Of a stretch of DNA of 64,000 bases, positions 18,361 through 25,943 are shown piece by piece. Location of the stretch: NCBI RefSeq assembly GCF_004959765.1, contig NZ_SJZD01000001.1:603386-667385 (forward strand). Reading direction: 5' to 3'. Each line of letters begins with the position of its first letter. Positions within the stretch are counted from its first letter, which is position 1. Both the position numbers and the translations under genes were made by a program. This stretch comes from Flavobacterium sp. H122 (lineage in GTDB: Bacteria; Bacteroidota; Bacteroidia; Flavobacteriales; Flavobacteriaceae). Under the pieces are notes generated by a model that saw only the letters and a list, made by a program, of their open reading frames with translations, made no database searches and was not told where the DNA came from.

Positions 18361-19548
18361 ATGAAAAAAACTACCTTTTTAACCCTACTTATCGGATTAT
18401 TAATCAGTTGCAGCGGTGTAAAACAAACACAGTCAATGCTCAGCGATGGTAATTATGACGGTGCAATCAACAAAGCCGTTGAGAATTTAAAAACAAACAA
18501 AACATCTAAAGGAAAACAGGATTACATATATTTATTGGAAGAATCTTTTGCCAAAGCAAAGCAACGCGATTTAAGTTCGATTTCAATGTGGGAAAAAGAA
18601 GGAAACCCCAACAATCTTGAAAAAACCTACAATACTTATCTGCAGTTACAAAACCGTCAGCAAAAAATACAGCCATTATTACCTTTGCCGTTACTTAAAG
18701 AAGGACGCAATGCAATTTTTCCTTTCGATGATTATTCTTCTCAGATTATAGACACAAAAAATAAATTATCAGCTTACCTGTACGAAAATGCAAGAAAGCT
18801 GATGAAAAACAATGATAAAATGAGTTATCGTAAGGCTTTTGAGGATATGGAGTATTTGAATGAAATCAATCCCGGGTACAAGGACATTCAAAAACTGATG
18901 GATGAAGCTCATTTCAAAGGTACTGATTTCGTATATGTATATACAAAAAATGAAACCAATATGGTAATCCCTACACGTCTACAAAGTGATTTACTGGATT
19001 TCAGTACTTTTGGCCTTAATGACAAATGGACAGTTTATCATAATAACAAACAAAAAGAAATCAAGTATGATTTTGCTATGCTGGTTAGTTTCAGAAATAT
19101 AGCTATCTCTCCGGAACAAATAAAAGAACGTGAATTTATAAAGGAAAAACAGGTAGTTGACGGAAAAAGACCGGCTTTGGATGCCAACGGTAACCAAATC
19201 AAAGACGAAAAAGGAAATGTAGTTATGACAGATAATTTCAAAACCGTTCGTGCTACAATTTATGAGTTCAAACAATTCAAATCGTGCCAGGTAACTGCTA
19301 AAGTAGATTATTTGGACAACAGAACAAATCAATTAATTGACACTTTCCCATTATCCAGCGAGTATATTTTTGAATATATATATGCTAATTATAATGGTGA
19401 CAAGAGAGCTTGTGATGACAACTATTTACAATATTTTGGCCGTCGTTCAGTTGCTTTCCCAAGTAATGAGCAAATGGTTTATGATTCTGGTGAAGATTTA
19501 AAAGCAAAACTAAAAAGCATTATCACAAAGAATAAATTCAGAAGATAA
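18361..19548 (+). CDS. Lipoprotein of unknown function
   Basis: The 395-residue product begins MKKTTFLTLLIGLLISC, a lipoprotein signal with Cys17. The N-terminal half is helical with TPR-like spacing (QSMLSDGNYDGAINKAVENL resembles a TPR helix pair), and the C-terminal half is predicted beta-rich. No catalytic motif is visible. The start at 18361 is set by the promoter box just before it. It is monocistronic with a strong terminator. A scaffold role at the inner face of the outer membrane would fit but is inference. Confidence 0.8.
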   Translation: MKKTTFLTLLIGLLISCSGVKQTQSMLSDGNYDGAINKAVENLKTNKTSKGKQDYIYLLEESFAKAKQRDLSSISMWEKEGNPNNLEKTYNTYLQLQNRQQKIQPLLPLPLLKEGRNAIFPFDDYSSQIIDTKNKLSAYLYENARKLMKNNDKMSYRKAFEDMEYLNEINPGYKDIQKLMDEAHFKGTDFVYVYTKNETNMVIPTRLQSDLLDFSTFGLNDKWTVYHNNKQKEIKYDFAMLVSFRNIAISPEQIKEREFIKEKQVVDGKRPALDANGNQIKDEKGNVVMTDNFKTVRATIYEFKQFKSCQVTAKVDYLDNRTNQLIDTFPLSSEYIFEYIYANYNGDKRACDDNYLQYFGRRSVAFPSNEQMVYDSGEDLKAKLKSIITKNKFRR

Positions 19549-19553
19549 AAAAC

Positions 19554-19584
19554 AAAAATCCCGACTTATAAGTCGGGATTTTTT
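19554..19584. terminator. Bidirectional terminator
   Basis: The stem AAAAATCCCGACT/AGTCGGGATTTTT with loop TATA separates the converging lipoprotein gene and the DUF1398 gene. Confidence 0.88.
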
Positions 19585-19593
19585 ATTTAACTG

Positions 19594-19983
19594 TTATTGA
19601 GGAATACTTTCCTGAAGCAATTCATTTCCCTTTTTATCAAAGTAAGTACAAGTCAATTCTTCCATAGAAACCACCCACTTTTCAACACCTGATTTTGCAC
19701 AATCATTACAGAAAGTCATATAATCCGTTTTTCCTTGTTGGTGTGCTTTCAAATCTGATTTGAATTGCTCAACATCAACTAAATCTGAAATAATCAGATT
19801 ACTATATTTTGGTTCAGATGAAACTTTAAAGCCATTGCCACCTTGAAATATAGTATGCCCGTCAAAAACAAAAGTTTCATAGTCAGTCACACCTAACGCT
19901 ATTAATTCTTTAATATAGTTGGGAAAGTCGGCTCCCGATTTTACTTTAGCATGCGCCTCTTTTATCTGCAACAAGGTAAACAT
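19594..19983 (-). CDS. DUF1398 family protein
   Basis: This 129-residue protein matches the DUF1398 family (YbcV-like in E. coli) by its pattern: an N-terminal IKEAHAKVKSGADFPNYIKEL helix, a central GVTDYETFVFDGHTIF block and the C-terminal TFCNDCAKSGVEKW. It is predicted to be cytosolic and its function is unknown. The Cys pair in CNDC could bind metal or form a disulfide. It is last in a minus-strand group after the archaemetzincin and ytxJ genes, 18 bases behind ytxJ. Confidence 0.82.
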   Translation of the reverse strand: MFTLLQIKEAHAKVKSGADFPNYIKELIALGVTDYETFVFDGHTIFQGGNGFKVSSEPKYSNLIISDLVDVEQFKSDLKAHQQGKTDYMTFCNDCAKSGVEKWVVSMEELTCTYFDKKGNELLQESIPQ

Positions 19984-20001
19984 CTTTTCAAGTATTAAAT
20001 T

Positions 20002-20388
20002 TTAGACAAATTTACGCAGTGAATCAACTTCAATTCCATCATGCGAAGCATCATACACACAAACACCGTTTTTAATCACTAAAAGCTGCGGTGATTGATG
20101 CGTTACATTAAATACCGATGCTATTTCATTGGAAATAGGTCTGAATTCCAGTAAATCCAAAAAATAAGGTTTCACTTTTTCTTCCAAATCAAAGGTTTTT
20201 TCAAAATTTTTCAGCACTGTTCTGCTGATAATACAACGCGTACTGTGCTTGAAAATCACAATCGGATTTTCATTGGATTCAGAAATAATATCATTTAACT
20301 GCTCCATTTCATTTAATAGAGACCATTCCATTTTCGATTCTTCTTTTTGAGACTCGTTATTACCAAAAATATTTTTTAAAAAGCTCAT
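20002..20388 (-). CDS. ytxJ: Bacillithiol system redox-active protein YtxJ
   Basis: YtxJ is a monothiol bacilliredoxin-like protein with a thioredoxin-type fold. The active-site motif is IVIFKHSTRCIISR, with one cysteine after the Thr-Arg, and the cis-proline equivalent is in HQSPQLLVIKNG. It is thought to remove bacillithiol from mixed disulfides. At 128 residues it has a somewhat longer N-terminus than many relatives. It lies one base after the archaemetzincin gene stop. The presence of bshB1 at 11.6 kb supports a working bacillithiol system. Confidence 0.88.
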   Translation of the reverse strand: MSFLKNIFGNNESQKEESKMEWSLLNEMEQLNDIISESNENPIVIFKHSTRCIISRTVLKNFEKTFDLEEKVKPYFLDLLEFRPISNEIASVFNVTHQSPQLLVIKNGVCVYDASHDGIEVDSLRKFV

Positions 20389-20389
20389 A

Positions 20390-21250
20390 CTATTCTTTTA
20401 TTGTTTCAAATTGTTCCAAAATTATTTTCTCATCTTCTGTTAAACCATGTTTGCGATAAAAATTTAAAAGTTTTTGAAAACGGACTTTCATATCAAAACC
20501 AAAATTCAAATGCATTTTCTTCAAACAAACCGAACACAAAGTATTGGGCTTTCGATCATCTTCACTCAAACTGTTCACACCATTCATAACACATTTAGCA
20601 TAAGTACAATGTTTCATTTTAAACATATGCCCTATTTCATGTGCCGAGGTTCTAATCGTTCTTCTCAGACATATTCTATAATCAGGAAGATTGGGTTCAT
20701 ATCTAAAAAAGGAAGTCACTCCTACTCCTTTTGAATACGTTGCCAATCCAAAAACAAAATTCCAGGATGGTTTAGGGTACAAATCCTTTGCAGACAAACC
20801 CATAGTAACTAAAGCATTTTTAGGTTTGACTTTTGGCATGATACTGTCAAGAATATAGGATGCATCCAATTGCTCCGCATTCATTTCATTCAATCTTCTT
20901 TTCTCTTCAGGTACAATTTTATCCGAAACGGGTTTCAGTTTCTCTGTCTTGACACCATAAAAAAAACTCAGATATTCGACCGTTAAATCCAATATTTTAT
21001 TTTCCTTTTCATTAAAATCTCCAATGGGCTGTATATAAATGACATCAGAATTTTTAGTAACTTTAAATGGCTTTAACTTTTTATATTGTTCAAAAGTCTG
21101 GCCACTCTCTTTGTGTTCCGCTAACCATTCACCGGATTGAGGAGTACCAAGAGGAACGTCCAATGAAGCTAATTTTTCAAAATCATCTTTTGGTTTACAA
21201 CCTGATACAGACAACAGTACAATTGTCAAAAAAACATAAAATTTCCTCAT
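20390..21250 (-). CDS. Archaemetzincin-like M54 metalloprotease, lipoprotein
   Basis: The protein has a lipoprotein signal (LLSVSGC, Cys18) and a C-terminal metzincin domain. The zinc motif HEIGHMFKMKHC is followed by KCVMNG (the Met-turn) and by CSVC (TLCSVCLKKM), so the four extra cysteines of archaemetzincins for a second zinc are present. The length of 286 is about 90 more than archaeal forms because of the N-terminal part. It probably acts as a periplasmic protease. It is the first gene of the group with ytxJ and the DUF1398 gene, with only 1 base before ytxJ. Confidence 0.88.
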   Translation of the reverse strand: MRKFYVFLTIVLLSVSGCKPKDDFEKLASLDVPLGTPQSGEWLAEHKESGQTFEQYKKLKPFKVTKNSDVIYIQPIGDFNEKENKILDLTVEYLSFFYGVKTEKLKPVSDKIVPEEKRRLNEMNAEQLDASYILDSIMPKVKPKNALVTMGLSAKDLYPKPSWNFVFGLATYSKGVGVTSFFRYEPNLPDYRICLRRTIRTSAHEIGHMFKMKHCTYAKCVMNGVNSLSEDDRKPNTLCSVCLKKMHLNFGFDMKVRFQKLLNFYRKHGLTEDEKIILEQFETIKE

Positions 21251-21264
21251 AATTCAACAAAAAC

Positions 21265-21320
21265 AAGACATTTTGACTGTTTTCACCAACTAAAACACTA
21301 AAAACCAGTCATTTTGTCTT
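21265..21320. promoter_or_regulatory. Imperfect dyad between the archaemetzincin gene and clpB
   Basis: AAGACATTTTGACTG at 21265-21279 faces CAGTCATTTTGTCTT at 21306-21320. The outer and inner 5-mers are inverted complements (AAGAC/GTCTT and GACTG/CAGTC), while the middle ATTTT is the same on both sides. The spacing of 26 bases and the position between divergent genes suggest a binding site, perhaps for heat-shock control of clpB. Confidence 0.4.
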
Positions 21321-21409
21321 AAAAACAATAATGGAATACAAATTGTCGGTACACAAGCAAAGTTAAACAACTTGAAACGATAAACTATAAACAACAAACG
21401 TTAAAAAAT

Positions 21410-24007
21410 ATGAACTTAAACAATTTAACTATTAAATCGCAGGAAGCTTTGCAACAGGCACAGCAAATTGCACAAGGCAACGGACAGCAACAACTGGAAA
21501 ACGAACACATTTTTAAAGGGATTCTGGAAGTTGATGAAAACGTAGCTCCTTTTATCCTGAAAAAACTCAACGTAAATGTGGAGCTTTTCAAAAAAGTACT
21601 CGACAGTACCATTCAAAGTTTTCCAAAAGTATCCGGAGGGGATTTAATGTTGTCCCGTGATGCAAACACTACATTGATTGAAGCCAATAACATCGCCAAA
21701 AAAATGAACGATGAATACGTTTCTATCGAACATTTGATTCTGGCAATTTTCAAATCAAAAAGTAAAGTTGCCCAAATTTTAAAAGATCAAGGAGTTACCG
21801 AAAAAGGTTTGGAAGCCGCTATTGCCGAAATTAGAAAAGGAGAAAGAGTAACTTCGGCTTCTGCAGAAGAAACTTATAATTCATTAAACAAATATGCCAA
21901 AAACCTTAATGAGTTAGCACGAACTGGAAAACTGGATCCTGTAATAGGCCGTGATGAGGAAATCCGCCGGGTATTGCAGATTCTGACCAGAAGAACTAAA
22001 AACAATCCAATGCTTATTGGTGAACCTGGTGTAGGTAAAACCGCCATTGCAGAAGGATTAGCACACCGTATTGTGGATGGTGATGTTCCGGAAAACCTGA
22101 AAAACAAAATCGTGTACTCGCTTGACATGGGTGCTTTGATTGCCGGAGCGAAATACAAAGGTGAATTTGAGGAACGATTGAAATCGGTGGTGAAAGAAGT
22201 AACTTCAGCTGAAGGTGATATTGTACTTTTCATTGATGAAATTCACACACTGGTAGGTGCTGGTGGCGGTGAAGGAGCCATGGATGCGGCTAATATCTTA
22301 AAACCAGCTTTAGCCCGTGGGGAACTGAGAGCTATTGGCGCAACAACACTGGATGAATATCAAAAGTATTTTGAAAAAGACAAAGCACTGGAACGCCGTT
22401 TCCAAAAAGTGATGGTAGACGAACCTGATACCGAAAGTGCGATTTCAATCCTTCGTGGGATTAAAGAAAAATATGAAACACACCATAAAGTCAGAATCAA
22501 AGACGATGCGATTATCGCTGCCGTGGAATTATCACAGCGTTACATCACGAACCGTTTCCTACCGGATAAAGCTATCGATTTGATGGACGAAGCGGCTTCC
22601 AAATTACGCATGGAAATCAATTCGAAACCGGAAGAACTGGATGTTTTGGACAGAAAAATAATGCAGTTGGAAATTGAGATCGAAGCCATTAAACGTGAAA
22701 ACGATGAAAACAAACTGAAAATTCTTGGATTAGATTTAGCCAATTTAAAAGAAGAACGCAATGTAATTTTCACACGCTGGAAATCAGAAAAAGATCTGGT
22801 TGACAATATTCAAGCTATAAAACAAGAGATTGAAGATTTCAAAGGCGAAGCCGAACGTGCGGAACGTGATGGTGATTACGGAAAGGTAGCGGAAATCCGT
22901 TATGGAAAAATAAAAGAAGCTCAGGAAAAATTAGATGGTTTACAAACACAACTGGCAGAAAACCAAACGGGGCAATCTTTAATAAAAGAAGAAGTTACTC
23001 ACGACGACATCGCCGAAGTTGTAGCAAAATGGACTGGAATTCCTGTCACTAAAATGCTGCAAAGCGAACGTGAAAAACTTTTAAAATTAGAAGACGAATT
23101 ACACAAACGCGTTGTAGGTCAGGAAGAAGCTATTCAAGCTATCAGTGATGCTGTGCGCCGCAGCCGTGCCGGATTACAGGATGTCAAAAAGCCAATTGGT
23201 TCCTTCCTATTCTTAGGAACTACCGGTGTGGGTAAAACCGAATTGGCAAAAGCCTTGGCCGAATATCTTTTTGATGATGAAAATGCCATGACCCGTATTG
23301 ATATGAGTGAATATCAGGAACGTCACAGCGTAAGCCGTTTAGTTGGTGCGCCTCCGGGATATGTAGGTTATGATGAAGGAGGCCAATTAACCGAAGCAGT
23401 AAGAAGAAAACCATATTCGGTGGTATTATTAGATGAAATTGAAAAAGCACATCCGGACACTTTCAATATTTTATTACAAGTTTTGGATGAAGGACGATTA
23501 ACAGACAACAAAGGTCGTTTAGCCGATTTTAAAAACACGATTATCATCATGACATCCAATATGGGAAGCCATATTATTCAGGAGAAATTCGAGAATTTAA
23601 AAGGAGGTGTTGAAGCTGCGGCTGAAGCCGCTAAAGTGGAAGTATTAGGCTTATTAAAACAAACTGTCCGCCCTGAATTTATAAACCGTATTGATGAAAT
23701 TGTGATGTTCACGCCGTTAAGCAATGCAAACATCAGAGAAATTGTGGGATTACAATTGAAAAGCGTAATCAAAATGCTGGCTCACCAGCATATTACCATG
23801 GATGCCACTCCCGATGCAATTGACTATCTGGCTCAAAAAGGATTTGATCCTGAATTTGGTGCACGGCCAGTAAAAAGAGTAATACAACGTGAAGTATTAA
23901 ATCAATTGTCGAAAGAAATACTTTCAGGGGATGTAAAAACTGACAGCATTATATTATTGGACAGCTTTGACGGAAAGTTGGTTTTTAGAAATCAAAGCAG
24001 TGAATAA
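21410..24007 (+). CDS. clpB: ATP-dependent disaggregase ClpB
   Basis: ClpB is the Hsp100 unfoldase that, with DnaK-DnaJ-GrpE, dissolves aggregates. The Clp-N domain (1-145) is followed by AAA+ domain 1 with Walker A GEPGVGKT near residue 205, a coiled-coil middle domain (about 400-530, rich in E and K), and AAA+ domain 2 with GTTGVGKT near 602 and VLLDEIEKAHPD. The M-domain distinguishes it from ClpA/ClpC, and the length of 865 is normal. It stands alone. The 160-bp upstream gap contains a dyad at 21265-21320 but no clear TAnnTTTG box. Confidence 0.97.
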   Translation: MNLNNLTIKSQEALQQAQQIAQGNGQQQLENEHIFKGILEVDENVAPFILKKLNVNVELFKKVLDSTIQSFPKVSGGDLMLSRDANTTLIEANNIAKKMNDEYVSIEHLILAIFKSKSKVAQILKDQGVTEKGLEAAIAEIRKGERVTSASAEETYNSLNKYAKNLNELARTGKLDPVIGRDEEIRRVLQILTRRTKNNPMLIGEPGVGKTAIAEGLAHRIVDGDVPENLKNKIVYSLDMGALIAGAKYKGEFEERLKSVVKEVTSAEGDIVLFIDEIHTLVGAGGGEGAMDAANILKPALARGELRAIGATTLDEYQKYFEKDKALERRFQKVMVDEPDTESAISILRGIKEKYETHHKVRIKDDAIIAAVELSQRYITNRFLPDKAIDLMDEAASKLRMEINSKPEELDVLDRKIMQLEIEIEAIKRENDENKLKILGLDLANLKEERNVIFTRWKSEKDLVDNIQAIKQEIEDFKGEAERAERDGDYGKVAEIRYGKIKEAQEKLDGLQTQLAENQTGQSLIKEEVTHDDIAEVVAKWTGIPVTKMLQSEREKLLKLEDELHKRVVGQEEAIQAISDAVRRSRAGLQDVKKPIGSFLFLGTTGVGKTELAKALAEYLFDDENAMTRIDMSEYQERHSVSRLVGAPPGYVGYDEGGQLTEAVRRKPYSVVLLDEIEKAHPDTFNILLQVLDEGRLTDNKGRLADFKNTIIIMTSNMGSHIIQEKFENLKGGVEAAAEAAKVEVLGLLKQTVRPEFINRIDEIVMFTPLSNANIREIVGLQLKSVIKMLAHQHITMDATPDAIDYLAQKGFDPEFGARPVKRVIQREVLNQLSKEILSGDVKTDSIILLDSFDGKLVFRNQSSE

Positions 24008-24032
24008 TCCTCAGGAGCAATTATATTAAATG

Positions 24033-24064
24033 AAAAAACGCCAAAATAAATTGGCGTTTTTTTT
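24033..24064. terminator. Terminator of clpB
   Basis: A 12-bp stem AAAAAACGCCAA/TTGGCGTTTTTT with a 6-base loop, also able to stop the converging gene at 24083. Confidence 0.88.
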
Positions 24065-24082
24065 ATTTTTCTCCAGTATTTG

Positions 24083-24598
24083 TTACAACTTAGCCATTAT
24101 TTCTCCATTTGGTTTTATGACTACATTTTTAGTTTGATCTCCTTTTTTTAATTTCACATTATATTGTTTTTTTAATACATCACCATCTGCCTGAGTATAT
24201 AAAAATTTATCCTGTACTATTGTCCAGTCAGGAAATGATTTATAAACTGAAAAAATTACTGATCTTGGCAATTTAACATTCTCGTATTTTTCAACAACTT
24301 TGATTAATTTGCCGTTTTCATTATAAGTAGCTACTAAACGGGCATCTTTTGCTTCAAACATAACAAGATATTCATGTTCTCCGTCTACAATTCCTAAATC
24401 ATACCCTATAAATTTATCCTGCATAGCTCTGACTTTAGCGTCAGGATTTCTATCAGGGAGATAAACAGAAAAATCAGAACCCGCATTTTTTATAACTACC
24501 GCCGGTAATTCTTCCGCTTTCAACTCTTCGTCCAGTCTGTTCTGGGCTGTGATGACAAGTGATGCACAAATCATCAATACACTTAAAATCTTTCTCAT
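24083..24598 (-). CDS. Secreted PepSY-like protein
   Basis: This 171-residue protein has a signal peptide (cleavage near residue 18, ITAQ). LPAVVIKNAGSDF and the later LPRSVIFSVYKSFPDWTIVQ form two halves that look like the repeated PepSY-like (DUF2874) unit of Bacteroidota, each with a helix and a conserved FP-type turn. Such proteins are periplasmic and of unknown function. The stretch 24599-24826 upstream shows no further gene. Confidence 0.65.
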   Translation of the reverse strand: MRKILSVLMICASLVITAQNRLDEELKAEELPAVVIKNAGSDFSVYLPDRNPDAKVRAMQDKFIGYDLGIVDGEHEYLVMFEAKDARLVATYNENGKLIKVVEKYENVKLPRSVIFSVYKSFPDWTIVQDKFLYTQADGDVLKKQYNVKLKKGDQTKNVVIKPNGEIMAKL

Positions 24599-24826
24599 AA
24601 TCCTAAAATTTAATTAAACAAATAGTCTCTCAAAATTTTGATAATCTAATTGAGTAAATAAGTTTCTGGATTGATGATGATTAACCAAAATTAGTCATTA
24701 AAGCCTGTAAGCACCGTTAAATAAAACCTTATCAAAAGTTAAAAAAAATCAAGGAAATTAATAGGAAAAAGAAAATCGGATGCCTCACTAATTTATTTAT
24801 AAAGAAGTACTATTTTCCTAGGAAAA

Positions 24827-25108
24827 TTATATGCACTTATAAATTCTGTGGATTGGTATAACCACCCCCTGCTTAAGAATAACTCCATTATCTGTTAACC
24901 CCCAGACAGTAGTATCAACCAATTTCCTGCCGGTATTATCCTCAAAATAAATTTTAATCTTGGTATGTTCTAAATTGCCTAGTGTCAAAGAGCGCTCTAA
25001 ATCGACTTTTCTTTTTATTCTTTCTTCCAATTCATCCAGAACATCCTGTCCGGGAAAAAGCAAAGAAGCTATCTGCTCTTTTTCTATTAATTCAAAAATT
25101 TCCTTCAT
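24827..25108 (-). CDS. Small conserved protein, possibly SH3/Sm-like
   Basis: This 93-residue cytosolic protein has an N-terminal helical half (IFELIEKEQIASLLFPGQDVLDELEERI) and a C-terminal beta half (TTVWGLTDNGVILKQGVVIPIHRI) that looks like a small five-stranded barrel of the kind found in Rho-binding antiterminators and Sm folds. That structural idea is inference. No enzyme motif is visible. It is divergent from the GNAT gene; the two starts are 75 bases apart. Confidence 0.6.
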   Translation of the reverse strand: MKEIFELIEKEQIASLLFPGQDVLDELEERIKRKVDLERSLTLGNLEHTKIKIYFEDNTGRKLVDTTVWGLTDNGVILKQGVVIPIHRIYKCI

Positions 25109-25124
25109 AATCTTTTGATTTTTG

Positions 25125-25132
25125 TAGATTTG
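25125..25132 (+). promoter_or_regulatory. -7 box of the GNAT gene
   Basis: TAGATTTG, 52 bases before the ATG at 25184. The longer frame starting at 25115 begins upstream of this box and is rejected. Confidence 0.55.
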
Positions 25133-25183
25133 CTTATATATAAAGTTACTAAAAAAGTTTCTATTTTGAAATTCTGCTCAACC

Positions 25184-25738
25184 ATGAATACATTTTCTTT
25201 TCTTCCCTTTAAAAATTTAGAATCTGAAAGACTGTTACTAAGACAAATGACATCGGAAGATGTTAATGAAGTTTTTGAAATCAGAAGCAATCCTGAATTG
25301 ATGAAATATATCCCAAGACCGATTCTTGAAAATAAAGAAGAGGCTTTAGAACTCATAAATACAATAAACAACAGGATTAACAGCAATGAAGGGATTAACT
25401 GGGCTATAACTTTAAAACCCGACAATAAACTGCTTGGTTATATAGGGCATTACAGAATCAAATGGGAAGATTTCAGATCGGAAATCGGGTATATGCTCTT
25501 ACCGGAAGCACAGGGAAAAGGTATCGTAAGTGAAGCTGTTAATCTGATTATAAAATACGGCTTTGAGGATATGAAGATGCATTCACTTGAAGCTGTAATT
25601 GATCCTGAAAACAATGCTTCTGCAAGAGTACTGGAAAAAAATGGTTTTGTAAAAGAGGGTCATTTTAGAGAAAATGAATTTTTTAACGGAAAATTTTATG
25701 ACTCAGTGATTTATTCTTTATTAAAAAGTGATTTATAA
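25184..25738 (+). CDS. GNAT family N-acetyltransferase (RimJ/RimL-like)
   Basis: The 184-residue protein opens with LESERLLLRQMTSEDVNEVF, the usual start of RimJ/RimL-type acetyltransferases. The acetyl-CoA loop is LLPEAQGKGIVSEAV (motif A, Q/RxxGxG/A) and NNASARVLEKNGFVKEG is motif B. It acetylates an amino group from acetyl-CoA; the acceptor cannot be told from sequence. I chose the ATG at 25184 because the promoter box lies between it and the longer alternative. Confidence 0.88.
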   Translation: MNTFSFLPFKNLESERLLLRQMTSEDVNEVFEIRSNPELMKYIPRPILENKEEALELINTINNRINSNEGINWAITLKPDNKLLGYIGHYRIKWEDFRSEIGYMLLPEAQGKGIVSEAVNLIIKYGFEDMKMHSLEAVIDPENNASARVLEKNGFVKEGHFRENEFFNGKFYDSVIYSLLKSDL

Positions 25739-25757
25739 TTAAAATTCTGAGCAATAA

Positions 25758-25943
25758 AGTATATTTGTCTTCCAAATATTCAAAAACAAATTAAAAACAT
25801 TAATAATTTCAATAATCGGAATAGTTTTATTTCAGATTTTAATATGCAGAATTATTAAAATTGATAACAAGAAATTCAAGCCGCTTTTCTGTATCGCTTA
25901 TTTCTCAATTATTTCCGCATATTTAAACTACTTTAATCAATGA
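25758..25943 (+). other. Start-less open frame for a small membrane protein
   Basis: The frame is open from 25758 to a TGA at 25941-25943 that overlaps the ATG of the TonB-receptor gene (ATGA). It would encode KLKTLIISIIGIVLF followed by QILICRIIKIDNKKFKPLF and a second hydrophobic stretch, that is, one or two membrane helices with a basic loop. No ATG, GTG or TTG occurs in frame, and the receptor's promoter box sits at its beginning. It may be a decayed gene, or use a non-standard start such as ATT. Whether it is translated is unknown. Confidence 0.3.
25760..25767 (+). promoter_or_regulatory. -7 box upstream of the TonB receptor gene
   Basis: TATATTTG, 172 bases before the receptor ATG, giving a long leader that contains the start-less membrane frame. 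Confidence 0.45.
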
